From the NCBI RefSeq assembly GCF_047495875.1, contig NC_092480.1, forward strand, positions 3,596,001-3,660,000: DNA of 64,000 bases, written 5' to 3'. This document shows positions 1-11,943 of the stretch, in pieces. Origin of the DNA: Pithys albifrons albifrons (taxonomy: Eukaryota; Chordata; Aves; Passeriformes; Thamnophilidae). Both the position numbers and the translations under genes were made by a program. How positions within the stretch are numbered: position 1 is the first letter of the stretch; each line of letters begins with the position of its first letter. Under the pieces are notes generated by a model. That model was given only the letters and a program-made list of their open reading frames with translations, was not told the DNA's origin and ran no database searches.

Positions 1-629
<629 letters not shown>

Positions 630-1978
630 GGCCGCCGCCAAGGGCACAGCGCGGGGCGGGGGCAGCCCCGCCGCCTCCCCGGCCCGGCTACAGCAGGGGC
701 GGTGCTGCCGGGGGCGCGGGGCACCCGCGGCCTATGAGGGACGGGCACGCCATACTTGGCCCCGGGATGTCCGCGGGCAGCGGTGCGGACCCGCCCGCCC
801 GTCCGCGGCTGCTCCGAGCCCCGCGCACGAAGCTCCGCCGGAGCGCGGGGGCGGCACCGCCACGGGCTCCGCTCCGCCCCGCCCCAGCCATGGCCGCCCC
901 TTCCCCGGCCCGCCGGAGGGCGAGGGGCGGAGGGACGACTCCACCGGGTCCCATCCCAGCCCCACCAGGTCTCATCCCAGCCCCGCCGCTGTCCCCGCCC
1001 CGGGCAGCAGCGACCGCCGGGATGCCCGACTAGCGGGTACCGGAGCGCCCACAGTTCTGCCCCGCCTGTTTCCACAGATGTTGGCGAAATTCAGTGAAAT
1101 CCCTTAACTCGACGTTTTCAGTGGCCAGGGCATCCGTAGCAGCTGTTGGACCACGGGGCTTTCTTTTAAATTTCCTTTCTGGGTGGGGGTGGCAGGATAG
1201 GCGCGATGTCCATGCACAGGTATTCATTCAGGTGTGAGTCGATGAGCAGAGGGGAGAGCCAGCAGAAAGTCTGGGAGCAGCAAGACTTGCACCTGTGTGG
1301 CAATCCGAAATGGTTTCTGATGGGTTTATCTGTGCCACCTAGCGAGCTGCTGCTGTGCTGAGAGCCCTCGGCTCTGCTGTGTGCTGAACTGACGCGAAAC
1401 TGACTTTGTAAACTATAAATAAACCTTGAAGCGGGTATTGCCAGGGAGGAAAGCACAGCAGAGGTGCGGGGGCGGGGGGACACGGCTGACCAGAGCCCCA
1501 AGGAATGGCCAGCACCGATTCCGTGGGGCGACCAGAACTCGTGTTACTTGCGCTCCACGGCGCGGGTGGCACAAGCTGAAAGCGGACGAGGGGAAAGGCT
1601 GCACCTCGGTGGCGTGGCGTGTCCGCCTCAGTGGCGTGTCCAGGGGCTCCCAGCTGGAAGCAGCATGAGGAGAAAGGCATCGCTACCGGCAGCTCAGGGA
1701 GCCGGGGCTGTCACAGTGCCAGAAAGGCAGGGCCACGGCGGCAACAACCATGAGGTTTTTCCCGCGTGTTTTTCCCGCGGGAACCGGGGCGGCCCCTCCG
1801 TGCCGCGGGGGGCGCGCGCTCCCGGCGCGCCGGAAGGAAGGAGGCGGCGGCGGCGTTGGCGGGAGCGCGCGCGGGGCCACGTGCGCCCGGTGGTGCCGCG
1901 AGCGGGCGCGCCGCCGCCTCCCAGCTCCTTCCCGTTCCCCCTTTCCCCTCTCCCCTCTCCCCCGCCGTGCCGCCCGCC

Positions 1979-1987
1979 ATGCCCTGA
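1979..1987 (+). promoter_or_regulatory. Two-codon upstream ORF in the C2CD2L leader
   Basis: ATG-CCC-TGA lies 18 bases upstream of the C2CD2L start codon, with G at -3. It ends at once, so ribosomes starting here must reinitiate at 2006 or fail. It is in the leader only if transcription starts upstream of 1979, which is likely but not shown. Confidence 0.5.
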
Positions 1988-2005
1988 CCCGCCGCCTCCC
2001 GCGCC

Positions 2006-2254
2006 ATGGGGCCGGACCTGGGCTGGGCCGCGCTGGTGCTGCTGTTCGCCGCCTCGCTGCTCACCGTGGCGGCCTGGCTGCTGCAGTACTGGCGGAGCGC
2101 GGCCCTGCGGGCGCCGCGGCGGCGCGGGGCGGCGGCGGCGGAGGAGGCCGGGGCGCGGGCGCTGCTCGCCGCGCTGCTCGCCCTGCGGGCGCTGCGGGAG
2201 CAGTGGCAGCGGGCGTGGGTGCGAGCGCTGAACAGCCAGGCGCGCCGGCACGGG
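2006..2254 (+). CDS. C2CD2L: C2CD2L coding exon 1
   Basis: The start codon has a strong GCCATGG context. The exon holds the N-terminal membrane anchor ([20 protein letters not shown]), an Arg/Ala-rich linker and the beginning of the SMP domain ([10 protein letters not shown]). The donor is GTACGG at 2255, phase 0. GC content is extreme. Confidence 0.95.
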
Positions 2255-5200
2255 GTACGGCGGGGCCCGGCGCGGGGGGCGGCGGCGAGGGGGGCCGAGC
2301 CGAGCTCGGCTGGGCCGAGCCGGGGTGAGGCGGGGCTGTGCCCGCCCTCCCTCCATCCGCGGGGCCGGGGCAGGGGCAGCGCTCCCCGGCCGGGCGAGCC
2401 GTGCCGGGCTATGCGGGCCGCGCTCCATAGCCCGGGTCGGGCAGGGGGACCCGCGGCTGTGGCCGCTCCGAGGTTCACACAGCAATCTGTCGGGAATTTG
2501 TGTTGTTTGTTTCCTGTAATCTCCCGCTGTTACCGTTATACTGATCTGTAGTTTTGGAGTTCGTGGAAGAGAATGTGCCTCGCTGGTTCCGTATGGAAAT
2601 AATGGCATTATAGTTGTACTGCCCGCAAGGCAGGGGCTTAATGCCCGTACAAAGCTCTGGTCCAGAGCGGTCCGGAGTCTGTTGTAGTCTCTCTTTTTTT
2701 CTGTCGTGTGAACAGGAAGGGGGTGCATTTCTATTAAGTTATATATGGGGAAGTTAATTATAGTGAAATACAGGAAAATATGGGGAAATCAAGAGGTATA
2801 AAAGGTTAGCATGAGCCTAACGTGGTTGAAGAAAAGGCAGTTAAAGCCTTGAGGAACGATGCAAACTTGTGTTTGAGTTTTCCAGCAAGGTAGGAGAAGT
2901 ATCTCCCCTTTGGATAAAGGGACAAATTCTAGGCTAAATTCAGCATGAAGTGCATCCCCCCCCAAGGGAATGCACCCTCTGCTTCCATGCCCCTCCTCAC
3001 AATACCCCATCAAAGTGTTGCAGTTGCCAGTATCTGATATGCTGTGCTTTCCTGTCACATGCTTAATTACTCAGATTCTTGCAAAATGACCTGGATTTAT
3101 AAGTTCCAGAATTTCGAACTCCTGTAAAGTGAAGATTAGTTGTTGGCTGAAATGGCATGGAAGCCCCTGGAGGTTTTGTTCAGGGATGTTCTTAACTCTT
3201 TATCTTGGTCTTGTATTTCTCAAGAAGGGTTCTTTGTACAGAACCAGTCCTGTCATATGGGGATGTGGGGAAATCCTCAAATGAAGAAGAGGGATGCCCC
3301 CACAGTGGACATTGTAATCTAATAAACCAGGAGAGGATGGAAAAAAAGGAACAAGTTGTGCATAGAGGCTGATGTACCATATGCTGAGGGTGTGAATTTC
3401 GTTGTTGTTAATTGTTTGTTTACTTTGAGGGGTTTTTTATTTTGGTGGTGGTGGTTTGGTTGTTTTTCCCTTGGAGTAGGATTAGCACAGAGGGGAGAGA
3501 GAGGAAACAGCAAAGCTTTGCAATAGAGAAGGGTCAACACACTTGACCTACAGTTGTCTACTATCCAGAACAATTTTTTAGTCTCATTTGGCCTTATCTG
3601 TCTGCAATTAACACAGTGTTCATGAGTTTGAACCTTAAGTGGAGACCTGGTTTCTTTGTATGAATGAGCCAAGGTGGGTAGAATTGCAGTGTGGGATGGT
3701 TTTGTGTGCTGGGGGATTTGGGAAAACAGACCAGAGCCTCTCTGGGGCCCCACATCAGAATGATTCATCCTCCTTGGAACTGTCTGGGCTACTCTGGCCA
3801 CTGGGAACTAACAGAGTTTTCTCTTTGTAGAGTTCAGTGCAGATCACATTTGAGGAGGGTCCTCAGTTACCACCAGCTGCAAATATAAGTTGTGTGACGT
3901 GCAAGGGACAGTCTGATCACGGCATGGTAAGGTCTTGCTGTTGAATTGTGCAGTGTGGGGTTTCTCCCTTGGCTGCTGGTGTGTTCTGTGGTGCCTTGAC
4001 CTTTGTGATGGGGATGATGGGACTGGGGAAGTTTGAGGTGAGGTCTGTTGTAGCCTCCTGTTTGGAGGGCTGGAGCTGCACACCAGTGAGCTCTGGGAGA
4101 GCACTGGGAGGGGAGATGTGTTGGTGGTGCACTTGGGGTGTGTGAGTGCTGAGCCCAAACATCATCTCGTGCAGTGGAGAGTCAAGAGAGCTCCTGTCAC
4201 CAATTTGCCCTCACTGCCTCATGTACAGAGCCTGAAGTGGCAGGTTTGCAGTGTGGAACTTGGTGAGAGTAGCAACACAGCTGCCTCTTGCTGGGACAGA
4301 AACCCATCTCTTCCTTTTCTCTCCAGGTGCTGTGCTGCCATCTGTCAGCTGAAGCTGTGAAATTCCCTGTCTCTGTTACTCAGCAGTCCCCAGTTGCTGT
4401 TTCTGTGGACACCTATCATGTCACTTTGGCTGTGCTGCAGGCTCAGGTAAAAAAGTTACACATTGACCTTATTATTTCATCCAGCCCCACACTGACTGAG
4501 AAAGGAGGACCCGATTTAGTGCAGATAAAGACCTCATTGTGCTGGAAGAAGCAGCATGCTGTCACTACCATTTGGTGGGGTGGCAGATACTCCCCATCTG
4601 TGTGCCCAGTCCTGTTTTCTGAGTCTTGTTCTGCAAATTTTGGCTATGAAATGTAGCTGTAAGAAAATCCAGAGAGCTTTGAGGCATGGCAGCATTCTAT
4701 AATGTGTTTTTAAGTGGGTATTTGAGAAGAAAGAAGTCCAGAGAATTCAGTTCCACTCAGGGCACAATGGATAGGTAAAAGTTCATCCTGTGCATATGTA
4801 CAAGTTGTGGTAGTTGATGTGAAAAAGAAATCTATTGTGAGGAGTAATTTGCTTCTCAGTGTTCCCTTTATTACATTCACAAGACCATGATACAGCTTTT
4901 CCTGTGTGTTGAATATTGGAGGTGCTTCTTCCAGAACAGAAGGTTTGTGAAACCAGAATGGGTGGTAGCTCCACAGTCACTTTGTGGCTGGATTTGATTT
5001 CTCTGGAGTGTGATTTTGTTCCCATTGTGATGGAGGACATGACACTGGAGATGGTGTCTTGCTTGGAGGCTGCATTCATTCATGCTATAGCTAAATAAAT
5101 AAATAAATAAATAAACAAATAATAAAAAATAAGGTCATGGTGAAATGAGAAGCATGTAATATAAACACCAACTGTTCCTGACTGCATATTTGTTCTGGGC

Positions 5201-8200
5201 CAGGTGGAGATCCACTTGGAGGAGATACAGAATGAGGGTCTCCTGGTGTCCTGGGCATTCAAGGACAGACCAGACTTGGACCTTTCGGTTCTTCCAAGAC
5301 TTCAACTTCCTGAGGTCAGTGGTGCATGGTGGGAGACTGACCTTGAATGGAAGGGAGGGAGGAGTGGAAACAGCCTTCAGCTGGGAGGAAGGCTGCTGTG
5401 GAGGGGAAGGGTTGGCAACTCGTTGGCAATTCTTTGACCCTGGAATCGATACTGGGACAGCTGTGTCAAAATGGTGCATCTTCAAGAGGGCTGAAGTGGT
5501 GCCAATATCTATTGAAGGTTTTCTGTCTATGTGGGCTTCTCCTGCTCTTGTCACATGTAGGGCTACAAAATGAGCTGGGTGGCCACTTTTTTCCTGTGTG
5601 AGGTGGTGTTTGCTTGTTGTTGTGTTTGTTTGGTTTTGTTTGGCTGGGATTCTTTTGAAAGATTAATGAGGGGAACCTGTGGGTGTTGGAGGTTTAATGA
5701 GCTGAATGTGGGTGTGCTTGTGCTTCTGTGATCCAGATAGGTTGGTTGATTTGTTTTATTGACACCCTTGTGACTTTATGCTGAGTAGATGCAGGAATGT
5801 GTCTGTTTTCCCAAAAGTGCAGTAGTAGCATCTCATGTGGTAGTGAGGATGTGACAAACTATGAAAGCTGTATTGTAAAAATTCACAATGGGTAAGACCA
5901 CAGATGTTGAGGCCTAGTTTGTCTCTTTTAGATAGCTTGCATTTGCCTGCAGCTGCTACGCAGGAGCTCACTGGGGAGAGTGAGTGTGGGATACAGGAAG
6001 AGTATGTGGGAGGTTATTACTGGGAGAGACTGTGCAGCATCTTAGAGGCTTGGGAGGCAGTTGTAGCTGTAAAACAAGAAAATATGTTATTTTTTATGAC
6101 TTTCCTGCATTTCCTCTTGATTTGTGGAGAGAAGGATGAAGGGAGAGTGGATCTGTCCACGATAAAGGATCTGATTGAGGATACCATTGTCAGCACACAG
6201 CCAGCCATGATGGTGAACCTGATGGCTTGCACTGCTGGAGCCAGCTCGGTAAGGCACTCCCTGCTGTCATTCTTGTGCCTCAAACTCAGGGCCCAGGACC
6301 CTTCTGAGAGCTGAGGCTCAGGCAGGAAGCTGAGGGTTGAATCTCACTTCTGGGTGACAGCTGAATCCTGGCCTGCACTGTCATAGGAATTGGGGTTCTG
6401 CAACATGGGGCATAAGGATAATTAGAAACTGCTTGGAAGGGCAACTCTGTTTGTGCCTTGTTTCTTGAATGCTGATTGTTGGTTGTGTTGTTGTGGAGCC
6501 AAACTGCCTGAGACACATCTCTATTTTGGCAATCTCCCCTGCTCTGAACACCAAGGCTCTGTCAAGGGCAGTCTTTGCAGCCATGGAATGGTCCATGGTT
6601 TGTCATCATCAGTTGAGAGTCTGGCAGCCAGCAAGCTTGTTCTTGCTTGTCTCCTTTCCTGTCTGCCTTAAACTCCCCATCTGAAATAACATCAGAGCCC
6701 ACTGGAGCTTGATAGCTTGGGAAACCTGCAGCATTTCTTGATGGCTCTGTGGGTGTTCCTGTGTTGGTGTGAGGAGCTCCTTAGTAGATCTGAGGACCAA
6801 GTTTGTGCATCTTGCTGCTGTCTGTTGGCGAGTGAACGATAAAGGCATCGCTGTCACTCTCATCATTCCTCAGGTACCCAGCAATAAGCTGAGTCGAGAG
6901 TCCCCATCTGGAGTAGCAGCAGCCCCTCTGGGTTCTAAGCTGTTGCTCCGGAATCTTCGAGTGCTGAACTTGGGCTGCCAGGGGAAGGGAGGTAAGCCTG
7001 AAAACATTGCTGATCCACAGGGGTGAGATTGGAGTGAGTGGGTTTGAATGGAAAAGAGGGGCATGTCTGCTGAACCACTGCCTCGTGTTGGTGAGTGCCT
7101 GTGTGCCCTCTGCCCCTCTGTTGCAGGAGGTGGGGAGATGTGCTGTGTGGCAGAGCTGGACAGCCCCCCACAGCAGAAGTGGACGAGGCCAGTGACAGCT
7201 GGCAGTGCTGCAGGAGAGATGGAGTGGAATGAGGAGCTCTTCCTGTAAGTGTCTGCCCTGCCTCCAGACTGGCACAGTCTCTGGGTGTCATTCCCACACC
7301 GCAGTAACAATTGTGGGTGGTGCAGAGGTGGAGTCTGTGCTGCCCCTGTGCTGGGGCTGCTGCTTCCAGCAATTGGCCCCAGCTTGTGTGTACATATTTC
7401 TCACAATTCTGGACACTCTGTGTGTTAACTGGGTGATCTGAAGCACTGATTGTAGAAGCAGCAGGTGCAGGAGGGCTGTAATGTGTATCTCAGCCTTCTA
7501 GACAGACTGCCTTGTCAGCTTCCTCTGGCAGCCTACCCAGCCCTCCAGGGGACATGAACCAGAGTTCTCTTCTGTTTAGTTTCTGCCCCAGACATGTCCT
7601 CCAAAGCAGTGCATGCATACTGTGACAAGGTGTGTGAGATTTGAGGGAGAGAAGATACAGAATGGAATTGTTTGCTCTGTGGCCACTGGAAAGAGTTCCT
7701 AACAGCAGCCCATCTTTCTCTGTTTCAACAGGGAGTTGGGACCTAAAAGCAAAGAGCTGAAGCTACAGGTGCTGGGGAACAGTGATGGAGTGGGAAGTGA
7801 GTATGGGCAGCCATAAGATGGGTTGTAAGACAGGGACTAAAATGCTTAAGGGACTTACTGTGCTTTCAGCTTGTGGTAGTTCTGTGTCGGTATGATGTGT
7901 GATGAACTCATTTTCATATCCAGCTTTATGTGGGATTCTGACTGTGTGAAATAACTCAGTTCTGTTTTTCTTACCTGAAGGGTCTGACCTTCAGCCAGGA
8001 GGTTCCTGTGGCCTGCCAGTCTCTGCTCTGAAACACGAGAGGCATGTGGGGATTTGCCCCCATGTAATACTAAAACGTCACTGAAGGCTTTTAACTCTGT
8101 TCATTTGTACTCAGGGACTAACTGCAGCACCTGTTTTTGATGGAGGCCACACAATGACCACCTTTTTAAGGGTCAACCAGGGATTTCTGGAATGTTAAAA

Positions 8201-11200
8201 GAGGAGTTGGGGAATGCTCCTCACCCTTTGTCCCTCTTGAACCTGTGAGATAGCATTGTGGGGATCTGCTTTGTTGGCCCAGGGGGCTGCTTCTCAAGAG
8301 CAGGGAGATGCCTGGGAGATGTCTGAGGTGCTAAGGTCGTTTGGTGTGTTTCATTTTCCTGTTCCTTCTTGCAGATGTGCTTCTGGCATATGCCACACTG
8401 TTGATTGATTCTTTGGGCAAAAGACCATCTGGGAGGCAGGTCTGCTCACTGACCCCAGGAACTGGGCAGTCACTGACACCTGAAGCCACCATTACACTGG
8501 AGGTGAGCTCACAATTTCACAAGCTCTGCACTGATGTGTGCTGTGGAACTGTTCATGATGTGAGCCTCTAGCTGGAGACAGACATATTTGGGGCTGAGCT
8601 CAGCACAGGGGACTGGCAAACCCTGTTGCCAAGGAGGGGTATTGCCTGACCCTTGGTCCCTGAGGCTCCCTCTTAAACTGACACTGAAGTGAGGATGGCT
8701 CCTCAGTGCCCAGAGCCCGAGCTTCTATTACACAAATATGCCTGCCTTTCCATCTGGGAGGAGCAGAGCCTCTCTGAGCCATGCTTTCCTCTTTACAGCT
8801 GCTATTCCAGGAGTCTCCTGCCTCTCTGAATGCTCAGCACACCACATCTCTGCGAAGCAGCATCACCCCCACGAAGAAGGTGGAGATGGACCGGACCATC
8901 ATGCCCGATGGCACCATCGTGACCACTGTCACCACCATCCAGTCCCGGCCCAAGGCAGACTGCAAACTGGGTGAGGCTGCCCTGCAGCAGGTGTACTGTG
9001 CAGGTGGCTGCTATGGCAGCACAGTGGTAGCTCACACAGGTAGTAGCAAACCTGTTCAGCCATCACATGTGGTTATTGCAGGCTTGCACCTGCTTTTGTC
9101 CTGTGGGTCTGAACATGGGCATCCTTGCTGTTCCCTGAGAGCCTTGTGGCTGGCTGGAAACTCGTGTGTAGCCCTGGGGGAGGGAATTGATGCAGCCCTG
9201 TGTTTATGGGGAGGTGAGGGAGGGATGAGCCTCTCTCACACCCTTTGGTGTTGGGAGTTCTAATGCCTATGTTGTCACATAACTTCTGTGTGATGTTGGG
9301 CTAAGTGTTTAGCCCAGCTTCCTGTTTCCTTCACTGCTGAAGAAGTTATTCTGTATGTACTGAATATGGAGCCAAAAACTGCCTCATCCCTGGGAGTGTT
9401 CAAGGCCAGGGTGGATGGGACTCTGAGCAAACTGGGTTGTGTGTAGGGGGGCCACAATACAGTAGCACAGTTTAAGCTTCATCTCCACTTACTGATATCC
9501 CTGTGTCTTTTTTGCTGTGAAGATTCACCATCAAGGTCACCTTCCAAGGTGGAAGTGACTGAAAAGAAGACAACAGTGCTTTTGGAGACTGGCTGTCCTC
9601 CTGGCCCCTTGCCCAGTGGTACCCGTAAGTGCTTGGGAATTCGAGGCTTTCAGTGGAGTGACTGTGCTCAGCCTGTCCTGGAAAGTGGCAACCTGAGTGT
9701 GGTTCACTGAGCTTGTTTACATTTGCTGGGGCAGAGGATGTCCAGGTGCCTGAGTGAGAGGACTGACTGGTGGTGGGGTGGAGGCAGGTAAAAGATATTC
9801 CACTTTGGCTGTCCAGTCAGTGACTCTGAGTGTTTCTTTGCTTGACAAGAACTTTCCAGGCTGTCTGGACCCAAATAACTTTGGTCACCCTGCACTCAGG
9901 GCTCTGATTCTATCCAAAACAGTGCACTGCAACAGTTTTGACAGTTTGCAGCCGCAGCTGCCCAAACTCTTGTGAGTCTTTGGAAGCCTTTTTTTGAGTG
10001 GGAGGGGATCTTAAAGATATACCTGGTGGGAAATGCCTAAAAAAGCCAAGAGTTATGCAGAGCTTCCTTCCTTAGGGTGATTTCGACAAGTCTGTACTAA
10101 ACTCAGTTTCCAGTTAGTTTACATGTAAGTTGCCTATTACAAGTGTTGTGGTCAGCAAGCAACCCTTAGCCTGTGCTGAAGGTTGTTACTCAAGCATTGG
10201 TGTTTCTCTTGTGCTCAGGCGATGGTCAAATGCCCAATGGCTTGGACCCCGTGGCTGAGACGGCGATCAGGCAGCTGACAGAGACTAATAACAAGACCAC
10301 CAAGAAGACACCAACAAAACGTAGCACTCTGATCATCTCAGGAGTTTCCAAGGTCTCTGGTAGTTCAGAACTGCATTTCCAATCTGGGAGGTTGTCTCTA
10401 GGGATGTGTGCATGAAACTGCCCTGTCCTGTAGGGACCAGTGTGGGAAGGTTCCAGCACAGATGACTGGCTCAGCAAAAGGGTTTTCCTGCTTCCCAGTG
10501 AGGGTTGAAAGGTACCTTGCCAGTCTACAGGGCAGCTGCCTGTGGGAGTTTGCAAAGGGCAGCTGCAGAAGGGGAGGCTGCTGCCATAGCTGGTTTTGAA
10601 CCTTGTGGAGAATACAAGTTCTCCTTGAACTTGGCTATGAGAGTGAGGAATGTGCTGCAGAATGCTTTGTAATCAGCAATGTTCCAGTGTGTTTCAGCAA
10701 AGAGTGACAGCTGTGCATCGGTGCTGTCTGATGATCAGAAGTGGAGTGTCCCTATGTGGGTGTAGATGGAAGCAGGGGGATGAATTCAGTCCTTTTGGTC
10801 CTGTCTCCATGTCTGTCTGCCCTTCCAACCCCCTGCAGGTACCTATTGCTCAAGATGAAATGGCACTTTCTCTGGGTTATGCTGCATCCCTGGAGGCCAC
10901 AGCATGTGGGGACTCTGCTGCACAGGGCACAGCTGATGGGATGCAGGATCCTGCTGAGCTGTCCCGGCCGCTGGAAGCATCGGCATCGGGACAAGGGACC
11001 AGCCAGGAGCTGGATGAGACAACGCGATCGGACATCTCTGAAAGACCATCAGTGGAAGATGTGGAGTCTGAAACTGGCTCCACAGGAGCCCTTGAGACCA
11101 GGAGCTTGAAAGATCACAAAGGTAAGGATGAACTGTTAGATGGTAGCCTGTGGTACATGAGGACAAACTGACACCTGAGTTCTCCACCTGAGCGTGGAGT

Positions 11201-11643
11201 CTGCAGCCAGCTTTTGGCATGATGAAGAGCAGCTTCTTAGTGGAGCCTGGAAGAACCTCTCTCTCCTGTGCTGGGATTTGCTGACCTGCTGGGACTTTGG
11301 CTGCAGGGGGTGGAGAGGTCCTTGCTGCATATCTGAGGATGGTTGGGTGTGTTCCTGTCCCTGCAACTTGCCAGGGCAAGATGCTCTCATGGTTTCTGTT
11401 TCCTTCCTTTCTGTCTCTGCAGTCAGCTTTCTTCGGAGTGGCACCAAGCTCATCTTCCGGAGAAGGAGCAAGCAGAAGGAGGCGGGTCTGAGCCAGTCAC
11501 ACGATGACTTGTCCAATGTCACTGCCAACTCCACCACCAGGAAGAAAGCCGGGAGCTTCTCTCACCGCCTCATCAAGCGCTTCTCCTTCAAGTCTAAATC
11601 CAAACCCAAAGGTAGTGACAGCACATCAGCTGGTGAGAACTGA
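2006..11643 (+). CDS. C2CD2L: C2CD2L (TMEM24), ER-anchored SMP/C2 phosphatidylinositol transfer protein, 14 coding exons
   Basis: The protein sits at ER-plasma membrane contacts and carries phosphatidylinositol to the plasma membrane, supporting phosphoinositide signalling and insulin secretion (family knowledge). Exons: 2006-2254, 3831-3926, 4327-4446, 5204-5314, 6132-6248, 6874-6991, 7127-7244, 7732-7796, 8375-8502, 8799-8970, 9523-9624, 10219-10352, 10839-11121, 11423-11643. All junctions are GT/AG, phases agree, and the total is 2,034 bases or 677 residues (human about 706). Seen: membrane anchor at about 6-27; SMP lipid-transfer domain at about 60-235, with [10 protein letters not shown] near its end; C2 domain at about 253-378; a tail with SITPTKK and the [12 protein letters not shown] segment; and a C-terminal polybasic stretch ([22 protein letters not shown]) that would bind acidic lipid and, in mammals, is released by PKC phosphorylation. 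The linker after the anchor is shorter than in human. Introns contain only low-complexity tracts and one CR1 scrap. The last codons may be intron read-through (see 11876-11943). Confidence 0.97.
2255..3830 (+). other. C2CD2L intron 1
   Basis: The 5' third continues the CpG island, to about 2440. The rest is ordinary sequence with a T/G-rich low-complexity stretch at about 3398-3475. No exon or RNA gene was seen. Confidence 0.9.
3831..3926 (+). CDS. C2CD2L: C2CD2L coding exon 2
   Basis: It follows CTCTTTGTAG and ends at a GTAAGG donor. The 32 codons read [15 protein letters not shown] and onward, matching the human SMP domain as remembered. Confidence 0.96.
4327..4446 (+). CDS. C2CD2L: C2CD2L coding exon 3
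   Basis: Forty codons in phase 0 between TCTCCAG and GTAAAA. The segment [10 protein letters not shown] followed by TYHVTL is SMP-domain core, almost unchanged from mammals. Confidence 0.96.
5090..5130 (+). repeat. (AAAT)n microsatellite in C2CD2L intron 3
   Basis: Seven or so tandem AAAT units run from about 5091 and decay into an A-rich tail. Nothing else was seen in this 757-base intron. Confidence 0.9.
5204..5314 (+). CDS. C2CD2L: C2CD2L coding exon 4
   Basis: Thirty-seven codons in phase 0 between GGGCCAG and GTCAGT. It encodes SMP strands with the conserved [16 protein letters not shown]. Confidence 0.96.
6132..6248 (+). CDS. C2CD2L: C2CD2L coding exon 5
   Basis: Thirty-nine codons carrying [20 protein letters not shown], the C-terminal helix of the SMP domain. 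The acceptor is the second of two overlapping AGs (6130-6131), chosen because only it keeps phase 0. The donor is GTAAGG. Confidence 0.93.
6874..6991 (+). CDS. C2CD2L: C2CD2L coding exon 6
   Basis: Starts after CCTCAG and ends in phase 1 at GTAAGC. It holds the linker between SMP and C2 domains and the first C2 strand ([13 protein letters not shown]). Confidence 0.95.
7127..7244 (+). CDS. C2CD2L: C2CD2L coding exon 7
   Basis: C2-domain exon with [14 protein letters not shown] and WNEELFL. It enters in phase 1 and leaves with two bases of a Leu codon at a GTAAGT donor. The preceding intron (6992-7126) is the shortest in the gene at 135 bases. Confidence 0.95.
7732..7796 (+). CDS. C2CD2L: C2CD2L coding exon 8
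   Basis: A 65-base exon after TTTCAACAG with donor GTGAGT, reading [15 protein letters not shown], a C2 strand and loop. It was missed as an open frame because of its size; phase and homology place it. Confidence 0.92.
8375..8502 (+). CDS. C2CD2L: C2CD2L coding exon 9
   Basis: Starts after CTTCTTGCAG with the last two bases of an Asn codon and ends in phase 0 at GTGAGC. It encodes the end of the C2 domain, including the CSLTPG turn. Confidence 0.94.
8799..8970 (+). CDS. C2CD2L: C2CD2L coding exon 10
   Basis: Begins the disordered tail. The run [20 protein letters not shown] is nearly identical to mammals, suggesting a regulated or binding segment. The exon ends in phase 1 at GTGAGG. Confidence 0.95.
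9383..9440 (+). mobile_element. CR1 LINE fragment in C2CD2L intron 10
   Basis: The phrase CATCCCTGGGAGTGTTCAAG, then GGCCAGGGTGGATGGG and CTCTGAGCAA, matches the 3' part of avian CR1 elements. Only about 60 bases survive, in sense orientation. It is a truncated remnant without coding capacity. Confidence 0.7.
9523..9624 (+). CDS. C2CD2L: C2CD2L coding exon 11
   Basis: Follows TTGCTGTGAAG and encodes [18 protein letters not shown] and a less conserved Pro/Gly-rich piece. The donor is GTAAGT, phase 1. The SPSRSPSK run is conserved and offers Ser phosphorylation sites. Confidence 0.93.
10219..10352 (+). CDS. C2CD2L: C2CD2L coding exon 12
   Basis: Follows TGTGCTCAG and encodes [16 protein letters not shown] and [17 protein letters not shown], both strongly conserved. 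It ends in phase 0 at a weaker GTCTCT donor. Confidence 0.94.
10839..11121 (+). CDS. C2CD2L: C2CD2L coding exon 13
   Basis: The longest exon: 283 bases after CCCTGCAG, beginning [19 protein letters not shown] divergent middle is followed by [20 protein letters not shown] and [15 protein letters not shown], an acidic, Ser-rich stretch conserved in mammals. It ends in phase 1 at GTAAGG. Confidence 0.95.
11423..11643 (+). CDS. C2CD2L: C2CD2L coding exon 14, polybasic C-terminus
   Basis: Begins after CTGTCTCTGCAG with [15 protein letters not shown] and holds the basic, Ser-rich tail ([17 protein letters not shown]) that binds the plasma membrane. Read straight through, it ends [14 protein letters not shown]. 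Two good donors lie inside its end: GTAGTG at 11612 and GTGAGA at 11633. Both are in phase 1 and both can join the acceptor at 11875, so the last 10 or so residues given here may be intronic. Confidence 0.85.
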
Positions 11644-11875
11644 AGGAGGGAGAAGCCCATCGGAAAGATTTCTGAGAGATCGTTTTCTAGTCTCTTGTCT
11701 TCCCACTCCATGGTATCTGTGACCTGCAGTCCAGTTCTTTCCAACTTTGGCTGAGGGAAGACACCCCAGTGCTTTACGCCATTTGGGGAGTGGAGGTGGC
11801 AAACCCAGGACTTAGGCTGCTTGTCTGCCTTGGCTTAGCCCTCTCTGATTGTTGTACCCCACTGTGCTCTCCCAG

Positions 11876-11943
11876 AAAATCCAGGTGGCATGCTAATCCC
11901 CCTGGGTGTCCCAGGAGCTGCAGAAGTGACTCCTCCTGTGTAG
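11876..11943 (+). CDS. C2CD2L: Candidate alternative last coding exon of C2CD2L
   Basis: A pyrimidine-rich tract ending CTCTCCCAG (to 11875) is followed by two bases that complete a phase-1 codon, then 21 codons and TAG. Joined to the donor at 11612 it gives KPK-E-N-PGGMLIPLG and ends VTPPV. I recall human ending KPK-A-N-G, so the split first codon and the Asn would align. This favours splicing over read-through, but it is inference from a few residues. Confidence 0.45.

Noticed and set aside
1694..2728. 344-codon minus-strand frame antisense to C2CD2L exon 1
   Set aside because: Extreme GC content removes stop codons. It is Arg/Pro/Ala-rich nonsense across the promoter and intron.
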